A stretch of DNA of 64,000 nucleotides from UBA6623 sp965238125 (lineage in GTDB: Bacteria > Acidobacteriota > Terriglobia > Bryobacterales > UBA6623): the NCBI GenBank assembly GCA_965238125.1, contig OZ250179.1:1860001-1924000 (forward strand), given 5' to 3'. Position numbers and translations under genes: made by a program. The notes under the pieces were generated by a model. That model was not told where the DNA came from. It searched no databases and worked only from the letters and a program-made list of their open reading frames with translations. This document shows, piece after piece, positions 9,120-17,839 of the stretch (the first letter of the stretch is position 1; each line of letters begins with the position of its first letter).

Positions 9120-9902
9120 CTAGTTCCGTCTAATGCTTAATCGTTCGATCGATTGCGCTTTGCCGGTTTGGGGGTCGACGTCGATCACAACCCCGGAAAA
9201 TCGCACGTCGCCGGTTGCCGGCTCGAAGCGCGTGGGCGTGGCGTGAAGAAAGCGATGGATCGAGGCCTCCCGTCCCATGCCGATGACGGATTCATAGGGC
9301 CCGGTCATGCCGACGTCGGTAATGTAAGCGGTGCCTTGGGGCAGCACGCGCTCGTCGGCGGTGGGGACATGCGTGTGGGTGCCGACGACGGCCGAGACCC
9401 GGCCGTCCAGATACCAGCCGAGAGCGCCTTTTTCACTCGTTACCTCGGCGTGGAAATCGACGAACCGTACTCGCACATCCGAGGGGATCTCATCGATCAG
9501 CGCGTCGGCCTTGCGAAAAGGACAGTCGATCGCGGGCAGATAGACGCGCCCTTGCAGGTTCATGACGGCGTAGGGAATGCCGCCCGAGGTAGTTCCGATG
9601 TAGAGCCCGTGCCCGGGTGTACCCTCGGGATAATTGGCGGGCCGCAGGATTTCGGCTTTGCTGTCGAGGTAGGGCAGGATGTCTTTCTTGTCCCAGATGT
9701 GATTACCGGAAGTGAGAACCTCGGCGCCGGTTTTGAACAATCCGTCGGCCAGCGTCGGGTTGATGCCGAAACCGGCGGCGGCGTTTTCGCAATTGGCGAT
9801 GACAAGGTCGATGTCGTGTTCGGCGATGACGGCGTCGAGTTTTTCGACCATGACGCGGCGGCCGGGTTTGCCGACAATATCGCCGATAAAGAGAAGTTTC
9901 AT
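9120..9902 (-). CDS. YmdB-type (TIGR00282) metallophosphoesterase
   Basis: A 260-residue calcineurin-like phosphoesterase of the YmdB/TIGR00282 family. These enzymes hydrolyse 2',3'-cyclic nucleotides or cyclic AMP at a two-metal centre, and in Bacillus they affect biofilm choice. The metal ligands line up with the family: D8 (FIGDIVG), E39 and N40 (NCENA), N67-H68 (SGNHIWD), H151 (DFHAE), and H176 and H178 (GTHTHVPT). The length equals the family norm and there is no signal peptide. It is cytoplasmic and monocistronic. In other bacteria the gene is often beside rny, but no rny is visible in this window. Confidence 0.9.
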   Translation of the reverse strand: MKLLFIGDIVGKPGRRVMVEKLDAVIAEHDIDLVIANCENAAAGFGINPTLADGLFKTGAEVLTSGNHIWDKKDILPYLDSKAEILRPANYPEGTPGHGLYIGTTSGGIPYAVMNLQGRVYLPAIDCPFRKADALIDEIPSDVRVRFVDFHAEVTSEKGALGWYLDGRVSAVVGTHTHVPTADERVLPQGTAYITDVGMTGPYESVIGMGREASIHRFLHATPTRFEPATGDVRFSGVVIDVDPQTGKAQSIERLSIRRN

Positions 9903-10077
9903 GAAGTATCCGTTTTGGGGAGCTATAAAAGAATCGGGGACAGCCCGTTCTCTGAATGCGCGGCATTCATAATACCGCGATGAAGATTTGTTTCAGTTAG
10001 GGCGCTTGCGGCGAAGACATACCGGCACGAATGCCGGTACGGCACGCAAGAATGCGTGCGCCACGTCGGGTTTCTGC
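9903..10077. repeat. Repeat module A copy 2 and inverted repeats
   Basis: 9935-9950 contains ATCGGGGACAGCCCG. It runs into module A at 9949-9985: the palindrome GAATGCGCGGCATTC, then ATAATACCGCGATGAAG. At 10021-10062 follow ACCGGCACGAATGCCGGT and GCACGCAAGAATGCGTGC, two inverted repeats. No coding frame is seen. Confidence 0.6.
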
Positions 10078-12298
10078 CTAGCGCGAACCCACGTTGGGAT
10101 TTTCGGTCACGGTAACGCGGATGGGCGCGGTCATGGCGCGGCGGTCGCCGGCTTCGGCCTCGACGCTGATACGGCCTTCTACCGGAGCCGACTCTTCGTC
10201 GGCGCGAAGTTCCAGTGTAAGGGAGTCGGCGTTACGTTCGACTACGTCAAATGTGAGACCGGGCGGCGCGCCGAACAACCGGATTCGGGCGTCGGCGGGA
10301 AGGTTTTCAGCGGCTAGTTCCAGCCGGGCGGTGCCGCCGCCGTGCAGGCTTATACGACCAAAAGCGCGAGAGCAAGGCGGGGTCGGCCCTCAGCCGCGGG
10401 GCGAACGGCTCGACCACGGTAAGAGTCGATCGTGGTAGCGGGCGGCGGATGTCGTTTCGTTTGCGGGGGGCTCCGATCCACAGCGTACTGAACGCCTCGA
10501 CGATGGTCGTTGGTTCCGCGGCGTCCGCCGTGCGACCGATGATCCGCAACGGGTGATCGCCGAGCGGCAGATCGGCGGGTATGTCCGCTTCGAGGAGCAG
10601 TTCCAGGATGATCACGTTGTCGCCGTCGCCCGAGGGACCGAAGAACTGATCGGCTCGGAATTTCCCCGTGGGCGCTTCCAGACCGTCGGGAAGCCCGACG
10701 ACCTCGACATCCACGGCTAGGTCAAAGCCGGGATCACGAATCATCAGCACCGTCCACTTTGCCTTCTCCCCTCGCGCTGCGTTTATGTTATCGGGGTCGA
10801 CGAGCAATCGAAACCCAGCTTCTCGATTGTCGATTTTCAAGCGATAGGCATAGGTCGGCCCGCTGCGGGCGATGCGATCGCCGACGACCAAGCGCAGAGT
10901 TTCGTCCTTTAGCGGCGTGTAGACCAGACTGCTGTCGGGATTGCCGATGACGGTTCCTTGGCCGGTCATCATGTCGTCGTGCTCGGCGAGAAGTTTACCT
11001 TTCGAGTCAAACAGCTCGAGGACGGTATCGATGTAGGGCAGGCCGAGTTGCACGGCCAGGGTTCGGAAACGCAAAGGGACGCCCGCCCTGGCTCGGATGA
11101 GATAGCTGTCCTGCTCTTGGTCGTTTTCGAGAAGACCGTTGATTGTGAGCGGGCCGTTGTCGGCTTCGATCGGTCGCTGGGTCTTCCGCGACCGGAATTC
11201 CGCTTCGGAGAATTCCGGCTCGTCTGTGAGTTCCAAGCTCAGGCCGTCGCTAACGCCGTCGGGGCTCTCGACCCACATCCGCCACAGCCCCGGACGGGCA
11301 TCGGTGGGAATCGGGAAGGTCGCTTCCAGGCGGGTGGCCGAGGCGGTGATGAGCGTACCTTCGATACGAGGCACGAGCGGGCCTCGACGAGGGTCGTCGT
11401 CGGCCCGCAGGGGAATCGAAAACGGGAAAGTGAGCCGATAATATTCCGCGCCGCGAACTTCGGTCAAATAGACTTTCTCGACCGATTCCAACCTCTTGCC
11501 GTGAATCGTAACCCGCGCCTCCGCGCCGACCGGCCCGCCCAAGGGCGAGGCCCCCAGGATCAACGGCAGCTTGGTGATGCGCAACATGTAGCCGCAGTTT
11601 TGGGCGCAATTGACGCCCTGCGGCCCGCGGTATTGATCGAGCCTGAGGTAATACTTGCCGGCTTGCTTGAAAGTGTGGTCGAGATAGGGAGTTTCCACGT
11701 AGTCGTCGCGATCGTCGTTGAAAGCGACTTCTCGTCCGTCGACGTCCAACAGCGCCATTTCGCATTCGAGATGCGAACCGTATTCGATCGACCGCAAATC
11801 GAAATTCCAACGCTCGCCGGCTTGGGCCTCGAAGACGTAGGTGTCGATGTCGGGGCCTTTGGGGAGGATGCCGTGAACGATTTGGGGGCCGAGCGTGAGC
11901 GGTTGGGCATTGCGCAGCAGGTTGTTGGGCTCGACCTCTGCCGTGGAAAGGAATTGCGTGACGTTGAAGAGGCGGGCGTTGGAGCGGCCGTCTTCGGTGA
12001 TGACGGAAACAATGTGCGGTCCGAGCGCCGCGTCATCGGCGACCCGCAGGCGACCGCGCACCCTTCCCGAGTGGGTTTCGAAGGTTTCGAGCCACTCGAT
12101 ATCGTCGCAGTCAAACTCGACCGAGACGGCGTTCGAGAGATAACGGCCTGTCAACTCGACTTCGATGGTCGAACCGCGCAAGCCGCCGAGGGGGGCGACG
12201 CGCTCGACCCAGGGGGAGGGAAGGTCGGACGCGGTGGCGACCGCGAGCAGCGGAAGGATCGCGGCGGAGAGAAGTAGTGTTCGAAACCGAAGTGCCAT
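10078..12298 (-). CDS. Secreted PPC/IPT-domain protein (frameshifted near 3' end)
   Basis: A leftward gene of ~739 codons with a clear signal peptide (LLLSAAILPLLAVATA). An Ig-like/IPT domain covers residues ~30-115 (PLGGLRGSTIEVELTGRYL) and a pre-peptidase C-terminal (PPC) domain ~120-240 (EVEPNNLLRNAQPL, then DIDTYVFEAQAGERW). A second PPC-like stretch follows with DQEQDSYLIRARAG. The original frame stops at 10307 in nonsense residues. The expected sequence resumes in the next frame (GRISLHGGGTARLELAAENL) and ends at 10078, so one extra base in the AAAA run at 10360-10363 breaks the gene. Such proteins often accompany DUF1501 and DUF1549/1553 genes, as here, and are thought to act outside the cytoplasm. 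Its role is unknown. Confidence 0.75.
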
Positions 12299-12481
12299 AA
12301 TAATCGCGGCCTTGACGGACTGCCTTCCTGTCGCCCTTCAGGGCTCAACCTGGTTTGATTCCGTACCTGGGGTTTCGCCTTCGGCTCCACCCCAGGCTAT
12401 ATTCCCGCCGCCGCTTCGCGGCTCAAGGTGTGGAACTTATGCGGCCGCGCGCTCGGTACAGCCCCCATTTTTCACAGCGCT
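12299..12481. repeat. Repeat module B copy
   Basis: Between the PPC gene start and the DUF1501 gene end. It holds GCCCTTCAGGGC, an inverted pair CCTGGGGTTTCGCC / CACCCCAGG with a TTCGGCTC loop, then CCGCCGCTTCGCGGCTCAAG. This is the same order as the copies near 7790 and 17455. It interrupts what would otherwise be a three-gene operon, so it may be transcribed within the mRNA. Confidence 0.6.
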
Positions 12482-13759
12482 TCAACCGAACAACTCGGGG
12501 ATCGGCTCTCCTTCGGGGATGATCTGAACCGGACGGCCGTTGGTGTGATAGTCCTTCTTGTAGTCGATTCCCAGCTTCTTGTAGATCGTCGCGCCCAATT
12601 CGCCGATCGAGACGGGGCGATCCTTCGGTTCCGCGCCGCGAGCATCGCTCGAGCCGATGACTTGTCCCCCGGGGATGCCGACGCCGGCGGCCGCGATCGA
12701 AAACACTCCCGGCCAATGATCCCGGCCGGCGGAGAAATTGATCTTCGGCGTGCGTCCGAATTCGCCCAGCGCGAGCACGAGCGTGCTGTCGAGCAGGCCG
12801 CGCTGTTCCATATCCTCGAGCAGGGTTGTAAACGCCTGATCAAACTCCGGGTACAAGCGCTCGTTGGTCGCGTCGTTGTTGCTGTGGGTGTCGTAGCCGC
12901 CATGGAAAACCGTCACCAGACGAACGCCCGATTCAATCAGCCGCCGTGCCAGCAGAGCCCCCTGGCCCGCGGTGGTGCGTCCGTAGGCGTCGCGTAGTTC
13001 GTCGGGTTCCGCGCCGAGGTCGAAGGCCTTTTCTGCCGCCGGCGATGAGACGAGATCGAAAGCCTTCTGATAGAAGTGGTCCATGCCCTCGACGAGCTGC
13101 GATTTTTCGACGGCTCGGATGTCTTCGTCAATGGCCGCAAGCAACTTGGCTCGGCCGGCGGCTTCTTCGAGACTCAGCCCGGTGCGGACGCTTAAATCTT
13201 GGACCGAGAAATTCTTCTTCGCCGGGTCGCCCGTGATGAAAGGATCGTAGGCCGGGCCTAGAAAACCGGCTTCGGCCGCAATGTCCTTTCGCGGGATGAC
13301 GACAAAGGGCGGCAAGCCGTTCTTCGAGCCGAACTCTTTCGCGACCACCGAACCGTAAACCGGATGCTTGAAAGCGTTGTTCGGCCTGGCTCCCGAATAG
13401 ATAAACTGCTTGGCCTTCTCGTGAATCGCCTCTTTGGAATAAAGCGAGCGGATCACGGTGAACTTGTCGGCCGCCTTGGCGGAGCGGGGCAGCAGTTCGC
13501 TGAAATGCACGCCCGGAATCGCGGTGGGAATCGTCCTGAAGCCGCCGCGAATCTCGCGTGGGGCGTCGGGCTTGGGATCAAAAGAGTCGTGCTGGCAGGC
13601 CCCGCCGTTTTGAAAGAAGATCAGGCAGGAGACGTCGCTCTTTCCCTGGGAGGCATCGAGGATGCGCGGCAGGCTGATGCCGCCGAAGACCGCCCCGCCC
13701 AACCGCAGAAAGTCGCGGCGGCTGAGCCCGTCGGCGCAGGGAATGGCGTCCAGTCGCAT
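12482..13759 (-). CDS. DUF1501 domain protein, Tat-exported
   Basis: A 425-residue DUF1501 protein, a family related in fold to sulfatases/alkaline phosphatases and of unproven function. A twin-arginine signal is visible (LSRRDFLRLGG at ~12-22), so it is probably exported folded. Family stretches include CLIFFQNGGACQHDSFDPKP, VIRSLYSKEAIHEKA, VTVFHGGYDTHSNN and LALGEFGRTPKIN. It starts 24 bases after the DUF1549/1553 gene on the same strand. This pairing is very common in Planctomycetota and in Bryobacterales. The two proteins are assumed to work together at the cell surface; no substrate can be inferred. Confidence 0.9.
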   Translation of the reverse strand: MRLDAIPCADGLSRRDFLRLGGAVFGGISLPRILDASQGKSDVSCLIFFQNGGACQHDSFDPKPDAPREIRGGFRTIPTAIPGVHFSELLPRSAKAADKFTVIRSLYSKEAIHEKAKQFIYSGARPNNAFKHPVYGSVVAKEFGSKNGLPPFVVIPRKDIAAEAGFLGPAYDPFITGDPAKKNFSVQDLSVRTGLSLEEAAGRAKLLAAIDEDIRAVEKSQLVEGMDHFYQKAFDLVSSPAAEKAFDLGAEPDELRDAYGRTTAGQGALLARRLIESGVRLVTVFHGGYDTHSNNDATNERLYPEFDQAFTTLLEDMEQRGLLDSTLVLALGEFGRTPKINFSAGRDHWPGVFSIAAAGVGIPGGQVIGSSDARGAEPKDRPVSIGELGATIYKKLGIDYKKDYHTNGRPVQIIPEGEPIPELFG

Positions 13760-13783
13760 CGGTCTTCAGTGTAGCGTCTTGGC

Positions 13784-16270
13784 TTACTGATTCAGTTGAA
13801 ATTCTTTCGAGTTAAGGAGCGCCCACAGCACATGTTCCCAGGCCCGCCGACGCTCGCGGCCGGACGCAGTTTCAGAGGCCAAATAGCTCTCGATTCTCTC
13901 GCTTTGCCTTGCCGTGGGACGACGAGCGTAGGACCGCAAATAAAGCGTTTCGAGGATTTGGCGGTCATCCAAATCGCTCTCCAATAGGTCGTTGAGAACG
14001 TTCCCCGGCGTTTCGACTTTGTCGCGGATGCGGTCGCCGTTCATCAAATGCAGCGCTTGGCTCAGCGACGGGGCTCCGGCGCGGGGTTCCATCGTGTCTC
14101 GGCGCGGAAAACCGAAGGTCGTCAGGAAATAGGGCGCCCCGATGCTCGCAACGAGATTCTTCGAGGAGATGCCCACAGGGTAGTTGCGAAATGTTTGCGG
14201 GACCTGGGTCACTTGAACAATCGCATCGAGCAGTACTTCCGCCGGTAGTTGCCGTGGCGTGTAGCGAGCGAACAAGCGGCCTTCGAGCGGGTCCTTGCCG
14301 CCGGGGCGATCGGGGGTGTGAGAACTCAACTGATACGTTTTCGAGTTGAGCAGCAAGCGATGCAGGGCTTTGAAGCGGAATCCGCTGTCGATGAAATGCT
14401 CGGCTAAGCGATCAAGAAGCTCCGGATGCGTCGGCGCGTTGGTCGATCGAAAATCATCGAAGGGGTCGACGATCCCCACGCCGAAATATTCCGCCCAAAC
14501 GCGATTGACCGTCGCCCGCCCGAACTGCAACTTTTGATCGCGGGTGATCCAATCGGCGAGAACACGGCGGCGATCGACGCCGTCGGCAATCGCGGGGGTT
14601 CCCCCTTCCAAGAACTTCGGCGCGACCGGCTGCTTCGTGACCGGGTGCACAACTTCGCCTTCGCGCGTGTTGTACCAAGTGCGCCGATATTGCCCGTAGC
14701 CGTGCTTGACCCGAGTGCGGGCAAGGAATGCCGCCACGCCGTAGAAGTCGTCCTGCGTGAGATTCTCGAGCGGGTGGTTGTGGCATTCGGCGCACTCGAG
14801 GTGCTTACCCAGGAACAGGCGTGTGATCGTTGGGACGGCTTTGTTGATCTCGAACTTCTTGAGCATGAAATCCATCGCCGGATGCCAGAAGTTTCCCGCC
14901 GGGCGCACGGTCGTGTCGCCCACGGCGGTCAACATTTCACGCACGGCTTCGTCATAGGGCAGATCGCGGCGGACGAATTCTCGCAGGTAGCGCTTGAAGG
15001 CGCCGTTGGTTCGGCCCTGTGAATAGTACTGCGAGTTGCGGAACCAATCCTCGAGTTTGACCATCCAGTGATCGACGTATTCAGGACGATCGAGCAGAGC
15101 GTCGATCAGGCGGGATCGTTTGTCGTCGCGCCTGTCGGCGAGGAGGGTTTCGACCTCCCGCGGCGTGGGGAGAACCCCTATGGCGTCAAGGTAAACGCGG
15201 CGGACGAAAACCCAATCGGTTGACAAAGGAAAGGGCTCGATCGCGGCTTGCCGGAGCTTTGCGAAAACGTGCTCGTCAATAAAGTTAGTGGGAAAGTTGT
15301 TGGGCTCGGGAGTGGATGCGTGTTCCGGTTGGCGCTTTTCGATCACGATCCACTGCGACGTTGCAACCTTCCCGAACGCCCGAGCCGTCAGCGTCGTGAG
15401 GCCCCGGCCTTTGGCTGTTACTCGACCTTGTTCGACCGGCGAGATTACCGTTTCGTCGGTCACGGCGAATCTAACTTCGTCGCTGACGTCACGGGTTGTG
15501 CCGTCGGAAAGCCGACCGATGACCGTGACGGGCTGCGTCGATCCTTCGCCGGTGAGAATGCGCTCTCTGGGGTATAGCTCGAGCGATTCGAGGCGTGTTC
15601 CCCCAGAGCTGAATTGAGCGCCTTGATCGAGCCATCGGAGCAACGTCTGGTACTCGTCCGATTCGGCGGTCATCAGATGCCCGCCGCCATGGGCGATTTG
15701 GAACGACGGCTTGGCGAGCAGCAGAGACTCGGCGGGCTGCGCGAGATTGACGCGGCGACCTTGGTCGCGCTCGACGATCCTTTCGTGATCGGCCTTCGGA
15801 TCGGCTCCATAGAGAGACAGCTTGAAGCCGTTTTGGCCCGCCGGCGATCCGTGGCATGACGAGCCGTTGCAACCCTTTGTTGTGAGGACCGAGAGAACGT
15901 CGCGGGTGAAGTCGACGTCCATTCGCGTCGCTCCCGCGCCGACTCGGATTTCGGCCGTGGTTGACGCTTCGCCGCAGTCGAGGGTGATTGTTGTGGTTCC
16001 TTCGGTGTGTCCCACAACCTTTCCGGGCTCCGCCGAGACGATCGATTCATTGTGCGGTGAGACTTCGCAGGAAGCCGTTACGTCCGCCTCGTGGCCGGAC
16101 GAAGTGATGCCGGTCACGATGAAATGCTGGGATGATCCGGGGCCTTCGAGAAAAATCGGGAGGGGCTCGAGGCGCAGGCGTTCGACGTCCGCCGGCGATG
16201 CGTGGGGAAGCAGGGCAGCCGACACCCCGAAAAGCCAAACCGCCAGCTTGCCGATCGGCCGAGACCGCAT
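13784..16270 (-). CDS. DUF1549/DUF1553 protein with cytochrome-c-like motifs
   Basis: An 828-residue exported protein. A signal peptide (VWLFGVSAALLPHASPA) is followed by a bacterial Ig-like domain (~residues 45-110). A C-x4-C-H motif at 134-140 (CNGSSCH) lies in a cytochrome-c-like region. A second Ig-like domain (~230-310) precedes DUF1549 (~325-530), which contains a true CxxCH motif (CAECH, 493-497), and DUF1553 fills the C-terminal third. The order of domains and length are standard. It is likely periplasmic or surface-attached and possibly haem-binding. It is transcribed just ahead of the DUF1501 gene with a 24-base gap. A MITE sits 46 bases upstream of the start, where the promoter should be. 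Confidence 0.9.
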   Translation of the reverse strand: MRSRPIGKLAVWLFGVSAALLPHASPADVERLRLEPLPIFLEGPGSSQHFIVTGITSSGHEADVTASCEVSPHNESIVSAEPGKVVGHTEGTTTITLDCGEASTTAEIRVGAGATRMDVDFTRDVLSVLTTKGCNGSSCHGSPAGQNGFKLSLYGADPKADHERIVERDQGRRVNLAQPAESLLLAKPSFQIAHGGGHLMTAESDEYQTLLRWLDQGAQFSSGGTRLESLELYPRERILTGEGSTQPVTVIGRLSDGTTRDVSDEVRFAVTDETVISPVEQGRVTAKGRGLTTLTARAFGKVATSQWIVIEKRQPEHASTPEPNNFPTNFIDEHVFAKLRQAAIEPFPLSTDWVFVRRVYLDAIGVLPTPREVETLLADRRDDKRSRLIDALLDRPEYVDHWMVKLEDWFRNSQYYSQGRTNGAFKRYLREFVRRDLPYDEAVREMLTAVGDTTVRPAGNFWHPAMDFMLKKFEINKAVPTITRLFLGKHLECAECHNHPLENLTQDDFYGVAAFLARTRVKHGYGQYRRTWYNTREGEVVHPVTKQPVAPKFLEGGTPAIADGVDRRRVLADWITRDQKLQFGRATVNRVWAEYFGVGIVDPFDDFRSTNAPTHPELLDRLAEHFIDSGFRFKALHRLLLNSKTYQLSSHTPDRPGGKDPLEGRLFARYTPRQLPAEVLLDAIVQVTQVPQTFRNYPVGISSKNLVASIGAPYFLTTFGFPRRDTMEPRAGAPSLSQALHLMNGDRIRDKVETPGNVLNDLLESDLDDRQILETLYLRSYARRPTARQSERIESYLASETASGRERRRAWEHVLWALLNSKEFQLNQ

Positions 16271-16282
16271 ACACAGAGCTTA

Positions 16283-16740
16283 CTACAAGGCCCGATCCGT
16301 CTTGAGGAATTCTCGGGGGCGTGCGACATGAATGTGGGACGTTACCTCTCGCAATGCGAGCAGTAGAAACAGAGGCGTGGTCGGAAGGCCACGCTCAGCC
16401 TGGTTCACCGTGGTTCACCGGGCTTGGGTTCGAAGTAGGCCGGCCCTTGCAGGGCCGGTTTGACGGGTTCGCCTAGGAGCCGAGGCCGCTTCAGCGGCCT
16501 TCTCCCCTTAAGGCTTTAGCCATGGCCGAACCAAGCGGAAAATTTCAGCAGGGAAGCGCTGGCGCCCGTGCCGCCGATTCTCCCATATTTATGTCGCGCA
16601 CCCAATTCTCGGTCGACGCGGTCAATGTAATCGGGGACGGCGGACATGATCAGTACCGCAGGCCGCTCGGTCGGCTCACATACCGGGTCGAGGCTCCGGA
16701 AGCGGGCGAACCAGGTAGGCTGGTACAAAGTAGGCATCAT
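16283..16740 (-). pseudogene. Possible small ORF (53 codons) split by a MITE
   Basis: Removing the MITE (16317-16603) and one copy of its 9-bp target duplication joins two leftward segments into one open frame from ATG 16740 to TAG 16283-16285. It would encode 53 residues beginning MMPTLYQPTWFARFRSLDPV and ending DREFLKTDRAL. The upstream part has GC-rich third positions like its neighbours. The frame closes exactly across the junction and ends just before the DUF1549/1553 gene. I recognise no family. It also overlaps the start codon of the divergent RraA-like gene by two bases, so it may be chance. Confidence 0.25.
16317..16603. mobile_element. MITE of the ISKra4-type end family, 287 bp
   Basis: Both ends match the termini of the ISKra4-family element: GTGCGACATGAATGTGGGA on the left and TCCCATATTTATGTCGCGCA on the right. 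A perfect 9-bp target duplication AATTCTCGG flanks it (16308-16316 and 16604-16612). The interior has no gene. It contains several hairpins, including GGCCGGCCCTTGCAGGGCCGG-like and GCCGCTTCAGCGGC units. It sits in the divergent promoter region between the DUF1549/1553 gene and the RraA-like gene. Confidence 0.85.
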
Positions 16741-17401
16741 GGCGGGCACGGATTCCAACCTCATTGAGCGCTTCGCCGCTCTTCCTTACACCGGCGCGCT
16801 GAGCGACATCCTCGACGAAATGGGGCTGTGCGATCAGGTGTTGCCTCATGAAATTCAGGCCCTTCGTCCCGGCTCGACGGTTGCCGGACGGGCGCTGACG
16901 ATTCTTGGCGAGCCGACGGAAAGCGAGGACCCCGCCGTCATCTTCGAGCCTTTTTTGAAGATGCTCGGCTCGGTCAAACCCGGGGATGTGCTGGTAAGCC
17001 TGCCCAACGACGACGTCGCCGCCCACCTTGGCGAGCTTTCCGCCGAGACGGCGCAATACCGCGGTGCGCGCGGGGCCGTCATCGACGGCGGGGTACGCGA
17101 CACGGAGTACATCTTGAAATTGGGGTTTCCGGTTTTCGCGCGGTACACGACGCCGATCGATATTGTCGGACGATGGAGGACGGTTGACTACAATGTGCCG
17201 ATCAAAATCGGCGCGGTGGAGATTCGCCCCGGTGATTACATCATTGGGGATAGGGACGGGGTAGTCGCGGTTCCGCTACCGGCCGCGGAGGATGTGCTCG
17301 CTAAGGCCGAGCAAGTTGTGGCAACGGAAAACCTTGTTCGCAGGGATATTCTCGAGGGAGTCGACCCGCTTGAGGCTTTTCACCGCCACGGACGGTTTTG
17401 A
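16739..17401 (+). CDS. RraA-like / dimethylmenaquinone-methyltransferase-like family protein
   Basis: A 220-residue protein of the RraA/HMG aldolase superfamily. Members are either class II aldolases (4-hydroxy-4-methyl-2-oxoglutarate/oxaloacetate) or RNase E inhibitors. The family core is visible: ALSDILDEMGL at ~18-28, PGSTVAGRALT, a glycine-rich active-site stretch GARGAVIDGGVRDT with the conserved D/G-G-x-R-D, and PGDYIIGDRDGVVAVP. The presence of the R-D pair favours an aldolase-type role. The longer frame from 16646 was shortened to the ATG at 16739 because residues before it do not fit the family. It is cytoplasmic and appears to be monocistronic. Confidence 0.82.
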   Translation: MAGTDSNLIERFAALPYTGALSDILDEMGLCDQVLPHEIQALRPGSTVAGRALTILGEPTESEDPAVIFEPFLKMLGSVKPGDVLVSLPNDDVAAHLGELSAETAQYRGARGAVIDGGVRDTEYILKLGFPVFARYTTPIDIVGRWRTVDYNVPIKIGAVEIRPGDYIIGDRDGVVAVPLPAAEDVLAKAEQVVATENLVRRDILEGVDPLEAFHRHGRF

Positions 17402-17647
17402 GGAGTTCCTTTCTATGAATCAGCGGGATTCAAAATACCGTCATGAAAATGGGCGTCGGGGCGTTCCTGCCGCCCTTTCAGGGCACGCCCGCGTTGGGGA
17501 GGGAGGGCTACCCAGGGTTCCGCCTCCGGCTCCACCCTGGGCTATATTCCCGCCGCCGCTTCGCGGCTCAAGGCGGCCGCGATTTATTCGGATGCAAGAG
17601 CAACGCACAAATACAACCGAACGCTATTTTTGGAAGATCTCGCTTGT
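17402..17647. repeat. Repeat modules A and B in a convergent gap
   Basis: Module A lies at 17409-17463: TTCTATGAATCAGCGGGATT, AAATACCG, then CATGAAAATGGGCGTCGG. It is followed by module B: CCGCCCTTTCAGGGC, an inverted pair CCCAGGGTTCCGCC / CACCCTGGG, and CCGCCGCTTCGCGGCTCAAG up to ~17577. The hairpins between two convergent genes could act as terminators. Confidence 0.65.
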
Positions 17648-17800
17648 TTACAGTCGCTCCTCTCCCAGAATCGATTTCGCCGGCACGCTCTCGGACGACT
17701 TGTGCGAGTCGGAGGCCGGGTAGGCCGGGATGTTCAGTGCGCCCCCCGGCCGATAAAACTTGCCCCGCTCCCCTTTTGAGAAATCGTATTCCTTCTTCAT
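17648..17800 (-). CDS. Small antitoxin-like protein, 50 aa
   Basis: A 50-codon frame from ATG 17800 to TAA 17648, starting MKKEYDFSKGERGKFYRPGG and continuing ALNIPAY. This opening is the hallmark of a widespread family of small proteins found beside toxin genes or in type II toxin-antitoxin modules. No ribosome site is obvious and no toxin partner lies next to it: upstream is the ABC exporter gene, ending 40 bases away, and downstream are repeats. It is either an orphan antitoxin or the remnant of a pair. Family recognition rests on the N-terminal motif only. Confidence 0.65.
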   Translation of the reverse strand: MKKEYDFSKGERGKFYRPGGALNIPAYPASDSHKSSESVPAKSILGEERL

Positions 17801-17839
17801 GGGGTCAAGCGCGGTAGGTGAAGACATCCGCTTCCGTTT

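Noticed and set aside
10958..12277. A 439-codon rightward open frame opposite the PPC-domain gene
   Set aside because: Antisense shadow of a GC-rich gene; no signal, motif or ribosome site, while the leftward frame has a signal peptide and PPC domains.
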